DNA from: Noviherbaspirillum humi
GTDB taxonomy: Bacteria > Pseudomonadota > Gammaproteobacteria > Burkholderiales > Burkholderiaceae_D
Length of the DNA: 64,000 bases
Direction of reading: 5' to 3'
Assembly: GCF_900188095.1 (NCBI RefSeq)
Contig: NZ_FZOT01000002.1
Coordinates: forward strand, 1 to 64,000
Shown here: positions 1-10,639 of the stretch, one piece after another
How the letters are laid out: each line of letters begins with the position of its first letter
How positions within the stretch are numbered: position 1 is the first letter of the stretch
Notes under the pieces: model-generated
Databases searched by the model: none
The model's input: the letters and a program-made list of their open reading frames with translations, nothing else
What the model was told of the DNA's origin: nothing
Translations under genes and position numbers: made by a program

Positions 1-175
1 AAAGCTCGGGGCCGGAGAGGCGGCCGTCGCGGCCGATGATGACGGTGGATTCGCCGCGCTCGCGGGCGGCGGCGCCGAAGGCCTGGCCGACCTGTCTGGC
101 GACCGAGGCGTCAAGGGTCTTGCCGATGATGCCGCGGATGTCGTAGGCCTTGAAGATGCTGGGGGAGATATTCAT
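1..175 (-). CDS. Phosphomannomutase/phosphoglucomutase, N-terminal fragment
   Basis: Only the first 58 codons lie in the window; the gene runs off the left edge. The translation opens MNISPSIFKAYDIRGIIGK, and the AYDIRG signature is typical of the N-terminus of bacterial phosphomannomutase/phosphoglucomutase (AlgC/ManB type), which interconverts hexose 6- and 1-phosphates. Such enzymes supply GDP-mannose or UDP-glucose precursors for surface polysaccharides. The gene is downstream of the wza/wzc genes on the same strand but separated from them by a strong terminator, so it probably has its own promoter. The active-site serine loop is outside the window, so function rests on the N-terminal signature. 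Confidence 0.85.
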   Translation of the reverse strand, partial: MNISPSIFKAYDIRGIIGKTLDASVARQVGQAFGAAARERGESTVIIGRDGRLSGPEL

Positions 176-226
176 TGCTCGTCAGTCTGGTGATTGAAAG
201 GATGGCGCCGCTCGACCGGCGCAGAA

Positions 227-260
227 TGAAAAAAGGCTGGCAATCGTGATTACCAGCCTT
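227..260 (-). terminator. Rho-independent terminator after the wzc-type gene
   Basis: An 8-bp perfect stem (233-240 with 253-260, AAGGCTGG/CCAGCCTT) encloses a 12-base loop. On the minus strand it is followed by six T residues (229-234 on plus are A). It lies 20 bases past the stop codon of the tyrosine kinase gene, so it should end the exopolysaccharide transcript. Confidence 0.85.
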
Positions 261-279
261 GCATGCGTTTGATGCGTTA

Positions 280-2547
280 TCAGGACGAAGAAGGCGCGCC
301 GATCAGCGGCGTATCCTTCGGCGGCGTTTCGTTGTGGTAGGCGCCGCCGTAGGTATAGCCGTAGCCGTAGCGGCCTGGGCGTACCTTGAGATCGTTGAAC
401 AGCACGCCCTTGGCTTCCAGGCCGGCCTGCGCCAGGCGCTTGAGCGACTCGTTGATCTCGGTGGCGGTGGTGACGCCGGCGCGGGTCATGATGTAGATCG
501 CGCCTGCCTGGGCACCGATGATCATGGTGTCTGCCACGGCCAGGATAGGCGGCGCATCGATCAGCACCAGGTCATAGCGCTTCGACAGGTCCTGCACGAA
601 GGCAGCGAAGTTCGGACGCATCAGCAGCTCCGACGGATTCGGCGGCAGCGTGCCGGTCGAGATGAAGTCCATGTTCTCGATCACGTCATGGTGGATCACC
701 TGTTCCAGGGTGCGGGCGCCGGCGATCGCATCGGAGAAGCCGTCCTGGCGGCCGAAGCCGAAGTACAGGTGCAGCAGGCCGTTGCGGAAGTCGGAGTCGA
801 TCAGCAGCACGCGCTTGCCGGTGGCTGCCATGATGGCGGCCAGGTTGGCCGACACGAAGGACTTGCCCATGCCCGGCGTGGCGCCGGAGATGACCACCAC
901 GTTGTTCTTGAACTGCGGCAGGGCGAACTGCAGCGCGGTTCGGAAGTTGCGCAGGCTTTCCACCGCCGCGTCGTTGGAGGACACCGCCGCCAGCAGCGGC
1001 ACCTTGTGGCTATGCTTGGTGCCGGCCTGCGCATAAAGCTCTTTCTGGCGCTTGCTGTGCGGGATGGTGGCGTACACCGGCAGGCCGGCGATGCGCTCCA
1101 CCTGCTCCGGCGTATCGATGCCGCCCTTGATGGACTTGCGCAGGAAGGCAATCATCACGCCGATGAACAGGCCGCCGAGCACGGCCAGCGCCAGGATCAT
1201 CGGACGGTTCGGCTTGACCGGCTTCTCCGGCGTCATGGCGCTGTCGACCAGGCGCACATTGCTGACCTTGCCCATGGTTACCAGCTTGAGCTGCTGGGCG
1301 GTGTTGAGCAGCGCGGTGTAAAGGTCGGTGTTGACCTTCACTTCACGCTGCAGGCGCAGCAGGTTCTGCTCGATCATCGGCAGCGTCTTGACGTGGTCGT
1401 TGATCGAGTTGATCTGCTGGTTCACCTCGCGGATCTGGCTGTCGATGCCCTGCACCAGCGGATGGTCGTTGGTATAGCGGGCCAGCAGTTCGATCTTGCG
1501 CTGCTGGAGTTCCATCTTGCGCAGCTTGGCGGCGGAAGACTGCTGCAGGCTGAGCTTGGATTCCTCATTCAGATCGACGGTGCCGTTGCTGTTGCGGAAG
1601 GCGTTGTAGCGCGACTCGGCCTGCTCCACCTGAGACTTCAGCTCCGGCAGCTGCTTGTTCAGGTAGGCCAGCGATTTCTCCGCTTCCTCGGTCTTGCGGG
1701 CGGCATTCTGCTTCACATACTCTTTGCCGATTTCGCCGAGGATGGCGCTGATGACCTTGGGATCGGAGCCCTGCAGGGTGGCATTGATCACATTGGAGGT
1801 CTTGCCGCCCTGCTCCGTCACCAGCAGCGCGGTCTGCACGCCTTCGATGGAAGCGAGGCGCGAGGTGCGGGACAGGCTGAATTCGGCGCCGGGGTTCGCG
1901 GCGAGCTGGTCGATGCGCAGCTCGATGCTGCCCTTGGGCGTTTCGAACACCAGCGGCGCACCGATCTTGCCGCTGAGCTCGATCTCTGCCTCGTTCTGGC
2001 TGAGGCGGAATTGACCGTTTCCTTCGGCGGTCAGCACGAATTCCTTGTTCAGCAGGGATTCGGGCACGTTGAACACGCCGACGTCGATCTTCTCCGAGCC
2101 CCAGGCATAGCCGCCGTAGCCGAAGAGGCCGGGCGTGGAAAGCTGCTTGTTGTGATTGGCAATCCAGGAGCCGACCAGCGGGAAGTATTTCGGCTTCGCG
2201 CTGATGTATAGGCGCAGATTGTCGATGGCCCGGGAGACCACCAGGCGCGAGCGCAGCAGTTCCATCTCGGCCAGCACCGACGTCTTGACGTCGAACATCG
2301 ACGACAGGTCGCCGATGATGTTCTTGGATTCCTTCTGGCCTTCCTCCTCGACGTGGATGAGCATGTTCGCCTCATACACCGGCTTGGCAAGGTAGGCGTA
2401 GCTGGCGCCCAGCAGCGCCACGATCAGGGTGATGGTGGCGATCAGCCAGCGGCTCTCCCACAGGATGTCGAAGTAGGTCGCCAGCTCGATCTCTTCTTCT
2501 TCCTGCCGCGCCGGGCCGGTCAACTGCGGTATGGATTGGTTCATCAT
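280..2547 (-). CDS. Wzc-type polysaccharide co-polymerase / BY-kinase (tyrosine autokinase)
   Basis: A 755-residue inner-membrane protein of the family that controls exopolysaccharide polymerisation and export. It has an N-terminal Wzz domain with a membrane segment near residues 33-53, a long periplasmic coiled-coil part, and a second membrane segment near 450-470. A cytoplasmic BY-kinase follows: Walker A GATPGMGKS near 552-560, Walker A' VLLIDSDFR near 580, Walker B LVLIDAPP near 660. The C-terminal tail has five tyrosines at 727-737, the usual autophosphorylation cluster. It lies downstream of the Wza-type gene on the same strand, as in two-gene eps/wza-wzc operons. The polymer made cannot be told from this window. 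Confidence 0.92.
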   Translation of the reverse strand: MMNQSIPQLTGPARQEEEEIELATYFDILWESRWLIATITLIVALLGASYAYLAKPVYEANMLIHVEEEGQKESKNIIGDLSSMFDVKTSVLAEMELLRSRLVVSRAIDNLRLYISAKPKYFPLVGSWIANHNKQLSTPGLFGYGGYAWGSEKIDVGVFNVPESLLNKEFVLTAEGNGQFRLSQNEAEIELSGKIGAPLVFETPKGSIELRIDQLAANPGAEFSLSRTSRLASIEGVQTALLVTEQGGKTSNVINATLQGSDPKVISAILGEIGKEYVKQNAARKTEEAEKSLAYLNKQLPELKSQVEQAESRYNAFRNSNGTVDLNEESKLSLQQSSAAKLRKMELQQRKIELLARYTNDHPLVQGIDSQIREVNQQINSINDHVKTLPMIEQNLLRLQREVKVNTDLYTALLNTAQQLKLVTMGKVSNVRLVDSAMTPEKPVKPNRPMILALAVLGGLFIGVMIAFLRKSIKGGIDTPEQVERIAGLPVYATIPHSKRQKELYAQAGTKHSHKVPLLAAVSSNDAAVESLRNFRTALQFALPQFKNNVVVISGATPGMGKSFVSANLAAIMAATGKRVLLIDSDFRNGLLHLYFGFGRQDGFSDAIAGARTLEQVIHHDVIENMDFISTGTLPPNPSELLMRPNFAAFVQDLSKRYDLVLIDAPPILAVADTMIIGAQAGAIYIMTRAGVTTATEINESLKRLAQAGLEAKGVLFNDLKVRPGRYGYGYTYGGAYHNETPPKDTPLIGAPSSS

Positions 2548-2693
2548 AAAAGTGTTCTCTTATGGTTAGTACATGGTTGTAGGTGCATTTCTCGCGGCAA
2601 ACCGCGGCCGCCCGCCCGGGAAGCCTGCCTCCCGTTCAGCACTCCAGGCTGGCGCCGCCTGCATTGCTGCGGCGCCATGGGCATCGTTAAGGG

Positions 2694-3878
2694 TTAGCGG
2701 GGATTGGCCACCGGCGTCACCGCACCGACCGCGCCGGACAGCGCGCTCGGCAGGATCAGGCTGATCGCACGGTGCCAGTTGGCCAGCGGCGTGGCCGCCA
2801 CGTACACCACGTCGCGCGGCCGCAGCTCGAAGCCCTCGGCCATCGCCAGCGCGCCGTTGGCCCGTCCGTCGAGCTGATACACCGTCTGCTCGCTGCCGTT
2901 CTTGCGGATCACGTAGATCTGGCTGCCGTCGCCGCTCAGCGGGTTCACGCCGCCGGACTCGCCGAGCGCCTCGTTGAGCGTGAGCCGGCCGTTGTGCATG
3001 GTCAGCGCGCGCGGGCTGACCACTTCGCCGGAGACGAACACCTTGCTCTCGTCGCGCGAGCGCACCCGCACCACGTCGCCGTCGGCGAGCAGGATGTTGG
3101 CCGGATTGACGCCGCGCTGCACCAGCTGCGGCAGGTTGATGGCGTAATTGGTGCCGGCGCGGTTGACGACGATCTGGCTCTGATCGCCGGTGGGCAGCAC
3201 GCCGCCGGCCCGGTTGATCGCCTCGACCAGCGTCATCGGGATGTCGTTGATCGCCTGCAGGCCCGGGGTGCGCACTTCGCCGTCGACATACACGCGCTTG
3301 CTGCGGTAGGACTGCACGCGCAGCGTCACCTTCGGATTCTTCAGGTATTTGGACAGGTTCTGCGCCAGCAGATTGCGCGCCTGGTCCTGGGTCAGGCCCG
3401 CGACCTTGAGCGTGCCGGCATAGGGGAACTGGATCACGCCTTCATGGTCGACAATGAAGCCGGCTGGCGGCGCGTTGGTCGCGGTATTGGAGGCATCGGC
3501 GCCGGTGCCCGCGACCACGCCCATCGCGGTAGTGGCGGTATTGGACAACTCGGGATGATCCCAGACGACGACCGAAAGCACGTCGCCCGTGCCGATCTTG
3601 TAAGGGGCGGGCTTGCCCAGCAGGTTGGTGATGTCCTGGGACGCCATCTTCTCGCGGATTTCGAGCTCTTGCTTGACCAGCTGCGGCGTGATCGGCTTGA
3701 GCACCGCATTCGTCGCTTCCGCGCCGCCCTCCGCCGACGCATTGACGTTGCTGGAACCGGAGCTGGCCGCGTTCCTGTCGAAATGGAGTCCTGGCGCGAC
3801 ATTGGAACAGGCTGCCAGCCATGGCAGGCATAAAGCCACACTCCATTTTTTCAGAGATGCCTTGGAATCGAAGTGCAT
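2694..3878 (-). CDS. Wza-type polysaccharide export outer-membrane lipoprotein
   Basis: 394 residues. The N-terminus is a lipoprotein signal peptide with lipobox LAAC and modified cysteine at 24. A polysaccharide-export domain follows (about 90-200, with the GDVLSVVVWDHPEL segment), then repeated SLBB-type beta-grasp domains to about residue 350. Family members form the octameric outer-membrane channel for capsule or exopolysaccharide and contact the Wzc kinase, encoded 146 bases downstream. The start is supported by a GGGG ribosome-binding site about nine bases upstream. It appears to be the first gene of the transcript and has a 648-base leader region before the next gene. Confidence 0.92.
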   Translation of the reverse strand: MHFDSKASLKKWSVALCLPWLAACSNVAPGLHFDRNAASSGSSNVNASAEGGAEATNAVLKPITPQLVKQELEIREKMASQDITNLLGKPAPYKIGTGDVLSVVVWDHPELSNTATTAMGVVAGTGADASNTATNAPPAGFIVDHEGVIQFPYAGTLKVAGLTQDQARNLLAQNLSKYLKNPKVTLRVQSYRSKRVYVDGEVRTPGLQAINDIPMTLVEAINRAGGVLPTGDQSQIVVNRAGTNYAINLPQLVQRGVNPANILLADGDVVRVRSRDESKVFVSGEVVSPRALTMHNGRLTLNEALGESGGVNPLSGDGSQIYVIRKNGSEQTVYQLDGRANGALAMAEGFELRPRDVVYVAATPLANWHRAISLILPSALSGAVGAVTPVANPR

Positions 3879-4526
3879 AATGATTACCCCACTAGATTAA
3901 ACAGAGCCGCCAAACGACGTGCCGGCAATGCGAAATTGAAAAAGCGCGTTCCGATACATTGACGAGTTCCGGTCCACTGGCGGTATCGAAAATCGCCCTT
4001 GCACCTTGTCTTTCCAATCCATGTCAGATGGCAGGTTGGCCTGCTCGAGTGTTTCCTTCGAATGTTTCCTTCAGACAGTAATTTATTATCTGATGTACAA
4101 CTTTACGTAAGCATCCCCTCGCTGTTTTGAGCGGTGTCAACGCCCTATCACAAACCGAAATGGCCCAACAGTCGCATTTGTCGATGCATAAGTCCGCATC
4201 ATGCGGCGCGAAAAAAGCTGTCAATCAGCATGCATTTCCGATCTGCCGAACATCCGCTTCGCGGCTGCACTGCATGTGGGAAAGATAGAAGAAAGGGGAA
4301 TTGCCGGTCTTGCGCGGCGACATGGCCGGAGAGGCCAGGGATTAAGCTGGATTAAACTTTGAAGAAAGGTAAATCAGGAGCCCGGAGCGGGAAGTGGAAG
4401 CGGCGACCGAGCGACGGCGAATGCAACGGAACCAAACTTCGGAAAACGCCGCCTTCGACTAAACGCTGCCCATGGCGAAGCGGGCTGCCCTGCATGCGGC
4501 ATGGCACCGGCACGCAGGTTTTCCGC
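3879..4526. other. 648-base intergenic region upstream of the wza-type gene
   Basis: No convincing gene is visible; the short open frames have no ribosome-binding site or recognisable protein. The middle (about 4060-4110) is markedly more AT-rich than the surroundings and probably holds the promoter of the exopolysaccharide genes on the minus strand. It contains a direct repeat TGTTTCCTTC at 4050-4059 and 4063-4072 (13-base period) and the small palindrome TTACGTAA at 4103-4110. No sigma-54 or clear sigma-70 promoter could be fixed. Confidence 0.5.
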
Positions 4527-7022
4527 TCATCCTTCGCGCAGGGTTTGCAGCGGCGGCCGCGCCAGCACGTTGCGCAGTCCCACCATGCCGCCGATGAATG
4601 CGCAAATCGCGCCAACCACGACCCCGATGAGCCAGACCAGCGGCCGAAAGCCCCATTCGAAGTTGAAGACCTGGTCTGCCAGCAGCCAGCCGACCACGGC
4701 GGCGCCGGTTGCCGCCAGCACGCCCGATACGCCGCCGACCAGGGCGAACTCGATCCACTGGGCCCGCGACAGCTGGCGCCGGGTAGCGCCGAGCGCTCGC
4801 AGCAGCCCGGCTTCCCGCATGCGCTCATCCTGGGAGCCGGCGAGCGCGGCATACAGCACAAGGAAGCCCGACGCCAGCGTGAACAGGAACAGGAACTCGA
4901 CCGCGGCGATGACCTGATCGAGTACCGACTGCACCTGGCGCAAAACGCTGCCGATGTCGACCACCGTCAGGTTCGGGAAATCCTGCGTCAGACGCCGCAC
5001 AAAACCCTCGGCCGACTGCGGCACATGGAATGCGGTGATCCAGGTTTGCGGCGCATTCTGCAGCGCCTGCGGGCTGAGGATGACGAAGAAATTGACCCGC
5101 ATCGATCCCCATTCCAGCTTGCGCAGGCTGGTGATCGGCGCTTCCACCATCTGGCCGGCGATGTCGAAGCGTATCCGGTCGCCGAGGCGAAGACCGAGCG
5201 TCTTCGCCAGCCCCTGCTCCACCGACGCCTCGGCCCGGCCGCCGCTGAACCAGGCGCCGCCGGTCAGCTGGTTTTGCGGCGGCATGGCATCCATGGTGGA
5301 TAGATTGAACTCCCGCTCGACCAGGCGGCGCGCCCGGTCCTCCACATAGCTGTCGCCATTCACCTGACGGCCATTGATTGCCACCAGCCGTCCGCGGATC
5401 ATCGGATACAAGGCGGCGTCCCGGATGCCTTGCGCCTTGAGACGGGCCTCGATCTCGTTCTTCTGGTCGGGCTGGATGTTGATCACGAAATGGTTTGGCG
5501 CGTCGGCCGGCGTCGACTGCCGCCAGGCGTCAAGCAAATCCTCCCGGATCACGGTCAGCAGGAGCAAGGCCATCAGCCCGAGCGCCAGCGCCACGATCTG
5601 CATCAGCGTCGCGCCCGTGCGCCGCTGCAGTGCGGTGACGGCAAAGCGCCAGCCGGGATACGGCAAGGCGGTTCTCAGCGACTTGAGCGAAAGCATGCAC
5701 AGCCAGCCCACCAGCGCAAATGCGGCGAGGCCGCCAAGGAAACCGCCGGCGGTCAGGAGCGCCAGCTTGGGCTTGCCGACCTGCCACAGCAGCAAGCCGG
5801 TGAAGGCCAGCAGGCCGGTGCCGTAGCTCGTCAGCGCACCGGCCTTGGGCGGCTCCTGCTCGCGCCGGATGACGCGGTTGTGGGGCACGTTGCGCAGCTG
5901 GAGAATCGGCGGCAGCGCAAAACCGATGAGCAGCACCAGTCCGGTGGTCACGCCCTGCAGCGCCGGCACGATGCTCACCGGCGGCAGCTCCGTCGTCACC
6001 AGCCGGCCCAGCCATTCCAGCAGCAGGAAGTGCGCGCCGAAGCCGGCCGCCACGCCGAGCAAGCTGCCGGCCACGCCGATCAACAGGAATTCGAGCAGGT
6101 ACATCAGGGTGACGGCGTTTTGCGTCATGCCGAGGCAGCGCAGCATGGCGCAGGCGTCGATGTGGCGCAGCATGAAGCGGCGCGCCGCCATCGCCACCGC
6201 AACTGCCGCCAGCATGGCCGACAGCAGTCCCACCAGAGACAGAAACTGCTCCGCCCGCTCCAGGGTCGCCTGCATCTCCGGCCGGCCGCTCTCCAGCGTC
6301 TCGATGCGCGTGCCGCGCACATTGGCCTGCCGAATGTCCTGCTGCAGCCAGTCGCGGAACCCGGCGACAGCCTGCGGCGCGCCCGCCACCAGCAGGCGGT
6401 AAGTCAGGCGCGAGCCATTCTGCACCAGCCCGGTGGCCGCCAGCTCGTCGAGCTGGAGCATGACGCGCGGCGCGAAGTTCATGAAGCCGGCGCCGCGGTC
6501 CGGCTCCACCGCGATCACCTGCGCCACCTTGAAACTGGCGTCGCCGAGCCGCAGCGTCTGGCCCTTGGCGATGTTCAGGCCGGCCAGCAGATTGGCGTCA
6601 GCCCAGACGGTGCCCGGCGCCGGGATGTCGCGCGTCGGGCGTTCCTCTCCGGTGCCCTGCGCCAGCTTGAGGCTGCCGCGCAGCGGATAGCCGGTCGACA
6701 CCGCTTTCACCGACGCCAGCAGGGAGGCTGCCTCATCGCCTTCGCCCGCCAGCGCCATGCTGGGAAACACCACGGTTTCGGCGCTGGACAAGCCGCGGCG
6801 CGCCGCCTCCTCCTTCCACGCCGGACGCAGGGGCTGGTCGGCATTGAGCACGAGATCGGCGCCGAGCAGCTGATTGGCGTCACGCGCCAGCCCGGCGCGC
6901 ATGCGGTCGACGAAAAAGCCGACCGAGGAAAGCGACGCCACCGCGACGATCAGCGCCACCAGCAGGAACCGCAGCTCTCCCGCGCGCCAGTCGCGCGCCG
7001 TCATTCGAAGCGCAAGGAACAT
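4527..7022 (-). CDS. FtsX-like ABC transporter permease, YbbP family
   Basis: 831 residues, with the plan of the large YbbP/FtsX permeases: a membrane segment near residues 20-40, a large extracytoplasmic domain, then a first FtsX core of about four helices (near 260-440). After a second extracytoplasmic domain comes a C-terminal FtsX core near 710-820. In E. coli, YbbP works with the ATPase YbbA next to the lipase/thioesterase TesA; here no ATP-binding subunit gene is adjacent, so the partner must be elsewhere or absent. The start lies four bases after the stop of the DUF4126 gene, indicating cotranscription. Substrate unknown; export or release of a lipid or lipoprotein is a guess from the family. 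Confidence 0.85.
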   Translation of the reverse strand: MFLALRMTARDWRAGELRFLLVALIVAVASLSSVGFFVDRMRAGLARDANQLLGADLVLNADQPLRPAWKEEAARRGLSSAETVVFPSMALAGEGDEAASLLASVKAVSTGYPLRGSLKLAQGTGEERPTRDIPAPGTVWADANLLAGLNIAKGQTLRLGDASFKVAQVIAVEPDRGAGFMNFAPRVMLQLDELAATGLVQNGSRLTYRLLVAGAPQAVAGFRDWLQQDIRQANVRGTRIETLESGRPEMQATLERAEQFLSLVGLLSAMLAAVAVAMAARRFMLRHIDACAMLRCLGMTQNAVTLMYLLEFLLIGVAGSLLGVAAGFGAHFLLLEWLGRLVTTELPPVSIVPALQGVTTGLVLLIGFALPPILQLRNVPHNRVIRREQEPPKAGALTSYGTGLLAFTGLLLWQVGKPKLALLTAGGFLGGLAAFALVGWLCMLSLKSLRTALPYPGWRFAVTALQRRTGATLMQIVALALGLMALLLLTVIREDLLDAWRQSTPADAPNHFVINIQPDQKNEIEARLKAQGIRDAALYPMIRGRLVAINGRQVNGDSYVEDRARRLVEREFNLSTMDAMPPQNQLTGGAWFSGGRAEASVEQGLAKTLGLRLGDRIRFDIAGQMVEAPITSLRKLEWGSMRVNFFVILSPQALQNAPQTWITAFHVPQSAEGFVRRLTQDFPNLTVVDIGSVLRQVQSVLDQVIAAVEFLFLFTLASGFLVLYAALAGSQDERMREAGLLRALGATRRQLSRAQWIEFALVGGVSGVLAATGAAVVGWLLADQVFNFEWGFRPLVWLIGVVVGAICAFIGGMVGLRNVLARPPLQTLREG

Positions 7023-7025
7023 GGA

Positions 7026-7610
7026 CTAGATCCGGAATCGGCTGCTGAGCCAGCGCAGGCCGCGCCAGAGCTTCGGCAGCAGCCACAGCGCCAGCAGGAA
7101 GAACAGGCCGAGGAAGGTGAAGAGCAGCCAGGGATGGAAGAAGGCGGCCCAGAGTCCGCCCGCCACCGCCGCATCTTCCGACAACGAAGCGGCCCAATTG
7201 CTGAACGGCTCGGGCGAAGTGTTGATCAGCGCCCGGCTGCCCGCCTTGGTCGCATGCGCGCCGGCAGCGAAGGTGCCGCCGATGACGGCGGCGATCGTGG
7301 TGAGGGTCGGGTCCATGCTGCCGAGGGAAGCAGCGGCAAGCACCGCGCCGGCCGGAATGCGGATGAAGGTCTGGATCGCGTCCCAGACCGAATCCAGGCC
7401 AGGTATCTTATCGGCCAGGAATTCGGCCATCATCAGCAGGCCGGACGTCGCCATCACCCACTGCGACTCCAACACCTGCAGCGCGGGCGGCAGTTCGATC
7501 CAGCCGATGCGGGCGAACAGGCCCGCGATGAACAGCGTCATGTACAGGCGCAGGCCGCTCGCCCAGGAAAGTCCGCTGGCCAGCGCCGCGGTGGAAACCG
7601 ATTCAACCAT
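7026..7610 (-). CDS. DUF4126 family membrane protein
   Basis: 194 residues, rich in hydrophobic and glycine/alanine stretches (several membrane segments, including a strong one near the C-terminus rich in Leu and Phe), ending in a basic tail. The segment ASGLRLYMTLFIAGL near the N-terminus and the alanine/glycine-rich middle match DUF4126 proteins, whose function is unknown. I chose the start at 7610 because GGAGGG lies seven bases upstream; a longer frame to 7661 has no such site. It precedes the YbbP-type permease with three bases between, so the two may act together at the membrane. Confidence 0.8.
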   Translation of the reverse strand: MVESVSTAALASGLSWASGLRLYMTLFIAGLFARIGWIELPPALQVLESQWVMATSGLLMMAEFLADKIPGLDSVWDAIQTFIRIPAGAVLAAASLGSMDPTLTTIAAVIGGTFAAGAHATKAGSRALINTSPEPFSNWAASLSEDAAVAGGLWAAFFHPWLLFTFLGLFFLLALWLLPKLWRGLRWLSSRFRI

Positions 7611-7718
7611 TGGGCCCTCCATCCAGAATGGACAGGACGGGCGTACACCGCGCATCGACACGGTGCAAGACGCCGGGTCCGGAGCGGCCTTCTTTCACCC
7701 GCCCGGACGCCGCGCGCG

Positions 7719-8753
<1,035 letters not shown>

Positions 8754-8915
8754 CTATGATCATGGACTCCTCGAACGCCGGACCCGTCAACCGGTTGATG
8801 CCTGCAGACCGGACGCTCCGGCCGGCGTCCCGCCAGAGATCCGGCGAGGGAGTATTGCCGTGATTGTAAGGCCAGTTCCCTTCTCGCGTGTATTCCCTTC
8901 TTCCCGGCCGCCAGG

Positions 8916-9308
8916 TCAAAGCGTGGCGCCCCTGCCCGCATCCAGATGCCGCTTTTCGAACGCTTCCTGGCAGGGAGCGCAGCGCTCCGCCATCGGCTGC
9001 ACCTCCAGCCGCGCATAGGGGATCTCGTTGCCGCAGTCGACGCAATCGCCGTAAGTGCCCTCCGTCATGCGATTGCGCGCCGCTTCGATGGCGCGCAGTT
9101 CGATCATGTCGCGGGAGATGGCGGCATTGTCGAGATCGACCGACAGATCGGCAAAAGACGAGTCGCCCGGGTCCGGAATCTCGCTGGCAACGTCGACGAA
9201 AGAATCGCGGCTGCCGTTCTCCCGGCTGACATCGGCGCGCAGATCGGTCTCGCGCCGGTCCAGCAGGTCCTTCAGGTGATCCAGTTGCTGCTTGTTCAGG
9301 GTAGACAT
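8916..9308 (-). CDS. TraR/DksA-family zinc-finger protein
   Basis: 130 residues: an N-terminal helical part with acidic clusters (about 1-85) and a C4 zinc finger, CVDCG plus CAPC, near 88-112. This is the DksA/TraR layout, in which the helical coiled-coil enters the RNA polymerase secondary channel and modulates initiation, often with ppGpp. It is shorter than classical DksA (about 150 residues) and is probably one of the several DksA paralogues common in Burkholderiales; whether the coiled-coil tip acidic residues are functional cannot be judged. It is isolated between adenine deaminase and an SDR gene on the same strand. Confidence 0.85.
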   Translation of the reverse strand: MSTLNKQQLDHLKDLLDRRETDLRADVSRENGSRDSFVDVASEIPDPGDSSFADLSVDLDNAAISRDMIELRAIEAARNRMTEGTYGDCVDCGNEIPYARLEVQPMAERCAPCQEAFEKRHLDAGRGATL

Positions 9309-9347
9309 GGTCGTTCCGTATGCAAAGTTGAAGGGCTTGTCGTCGGT

Positions 9348-10361
9348 TCAGCGGGCCGGGCGCTGCTGATAGCGCCACAACGCGGCCAGGGCCGCCACGC
9401 CCAGCCAGATGGTCATCATGGCCTTCGGATTCATCACCGCCTTGGTGTAAAGGCTGGACTCGAGTACCGGCGCCGTCACGCCCTGGCGCTCGCGCAGTTC
9501 CGAGCCGGCCTGATACAAGCTGTTCCGTTCGCGGTCGGTGGCCGGCATGTCGGAGCGCTGGGCCGGGATGAGGAACCGTTTCCCGATCTGGTCGAATATC
9601 CGCGGCGCGAACTGCCCGCCGACGGAACCGAGCTTGGCGGCGGCGCCGACGAAGATGTCGCGCCGGGCGTTTTCGGCGGCGTACAGGATGGCATCCGCCG
9701 CCACTTCCGGCGCATATACCGGCGGCGGAAGCTTCGGTTCGACGTCCATGAAATTCTTTGCATGCTCCAGGAACATGGTATCGATGCCGGCCGGCTTGAT
9801 CAGCGTCACCGACACCGGCGCGCCTTCATCGGCCAGTTCCATGCGCAGCGCGTCGGTGAAGCCCTTGACCGCATGCTTGGATGCCGAGTACATGCCCTGC
9901 AGCGGCACGGCGACGTCGGACAATTCGCTGCCGAGATTGATCAGCGCGCCGCCGCGCTGCTTCAAATGTTCCACCGCCACCATAGAGCCATGCACCACGC
10001 CCCAGAAATTGGTCTGGAACAAGCGCTTCTGGTCTTCCATCGGCACATCCTCGCTGCGTCCGAAGATCGAAATGCCGGCATTGTTGATCCAGGTATCGAA
10101 GCCGCCGAAGCGCTCGACGGCGACTTGCGCGATGCGACGCACGTCCGATTCCACGCCGACATCGGCGACCGCGTAAGCGGCCTCGCAGCCTTGCTTGGCG
10201 AGTTCGTGAGTGAGCTGCTTCAGACCGTCTTCATTCCTGGCGGACAAGACCAGCCGCGCGCCGCGCTTGGCCGCCATGCGCGCCGTGGTGAGGCCGATGC
10301 CGCTGGTGGCGCCGGTGATGACAACTACCTGCTCGGAAAGCTTCTTCAAGCGAATTCCCAT
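9348..10361 (-). CDS. Short-chain dehydrogenase/reductase with C-terminal membrane anchor
   Basis: 337 residues. It is a classical SDR: nucleotide-binding TGATSGIG at 16-23, NNAG near 90, catalytic YSASK near 160. The region after about residue 250 is longer than in a minimal SDR and ends in a hydrophobic segment (TIWLGVAALAALW) followed by a short basic tail, suggesting membrane attachment. Substrate is unknown. The start is supported by AGGAG seven bases upstream. It is divergent from the small HTH gene at 10640, and the 278 bases between them should hold both promoters. Confidence 0.88.
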   Translation of the reverse strand: MGIRLKKLSEQVVVITGATSGIGLTTARMAAKRGARLVLSARNEDGLKQLTHELAKQGCEAAYAVADVGVESDVRRIAQVAVERFGGFDTWINNAGISIFGRSEDVPMEDQKRLFQTNFWGVVHGSMVAVEHLKQRGGALINLGSELSDVAVPLQGMYSASKHAVKGFTDALRMELADEGAPVSVTLIKPAGIDTMFLEHAKNFMDVEPKLPPPVYAPEVAADAILYAAENARRDIFVGAAAKLGSVGGQFAPRIFDQIGKRFLIPAQRSDMPATDRERNSLYQAGSELRERQGVTAPVLESSLYTKAVMNPKAMMTIWLGVAALAALWRYQQRPAR

Positions 10362-10639
10362 TCGAGGCTCCTTTCGGCGCGATTGCAGCGAAAACCATGC
10401 CCGGGAAATCGGGGCGGTTTGGATCGCAGGAATTGCGCCGGGCTTGCATGCGGTGAAATTTTTACTCTTGTCATGCGCGTTTTTTCACGGCGCCAGATGC
10501 CCCAACCCTGCTCGCGGGGTCTGGAACAATCGGGCGCGGTTTCGTCTCCGATGCGATATGCTGTCAATCAGCTCTCGCCTTCTCATCCAGGCAGTCAAGC
10601 CCCGCATTGCGTCTGCTACTCGTCGGAAAGGAGACATGC

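Noticed and set aside
4024-4224. A 66-residue minus-strand frame in the leader of the wza-type gene
   Set aside because: No ribosome-binding site and unlikely composition; the region more likely holds a promoter.
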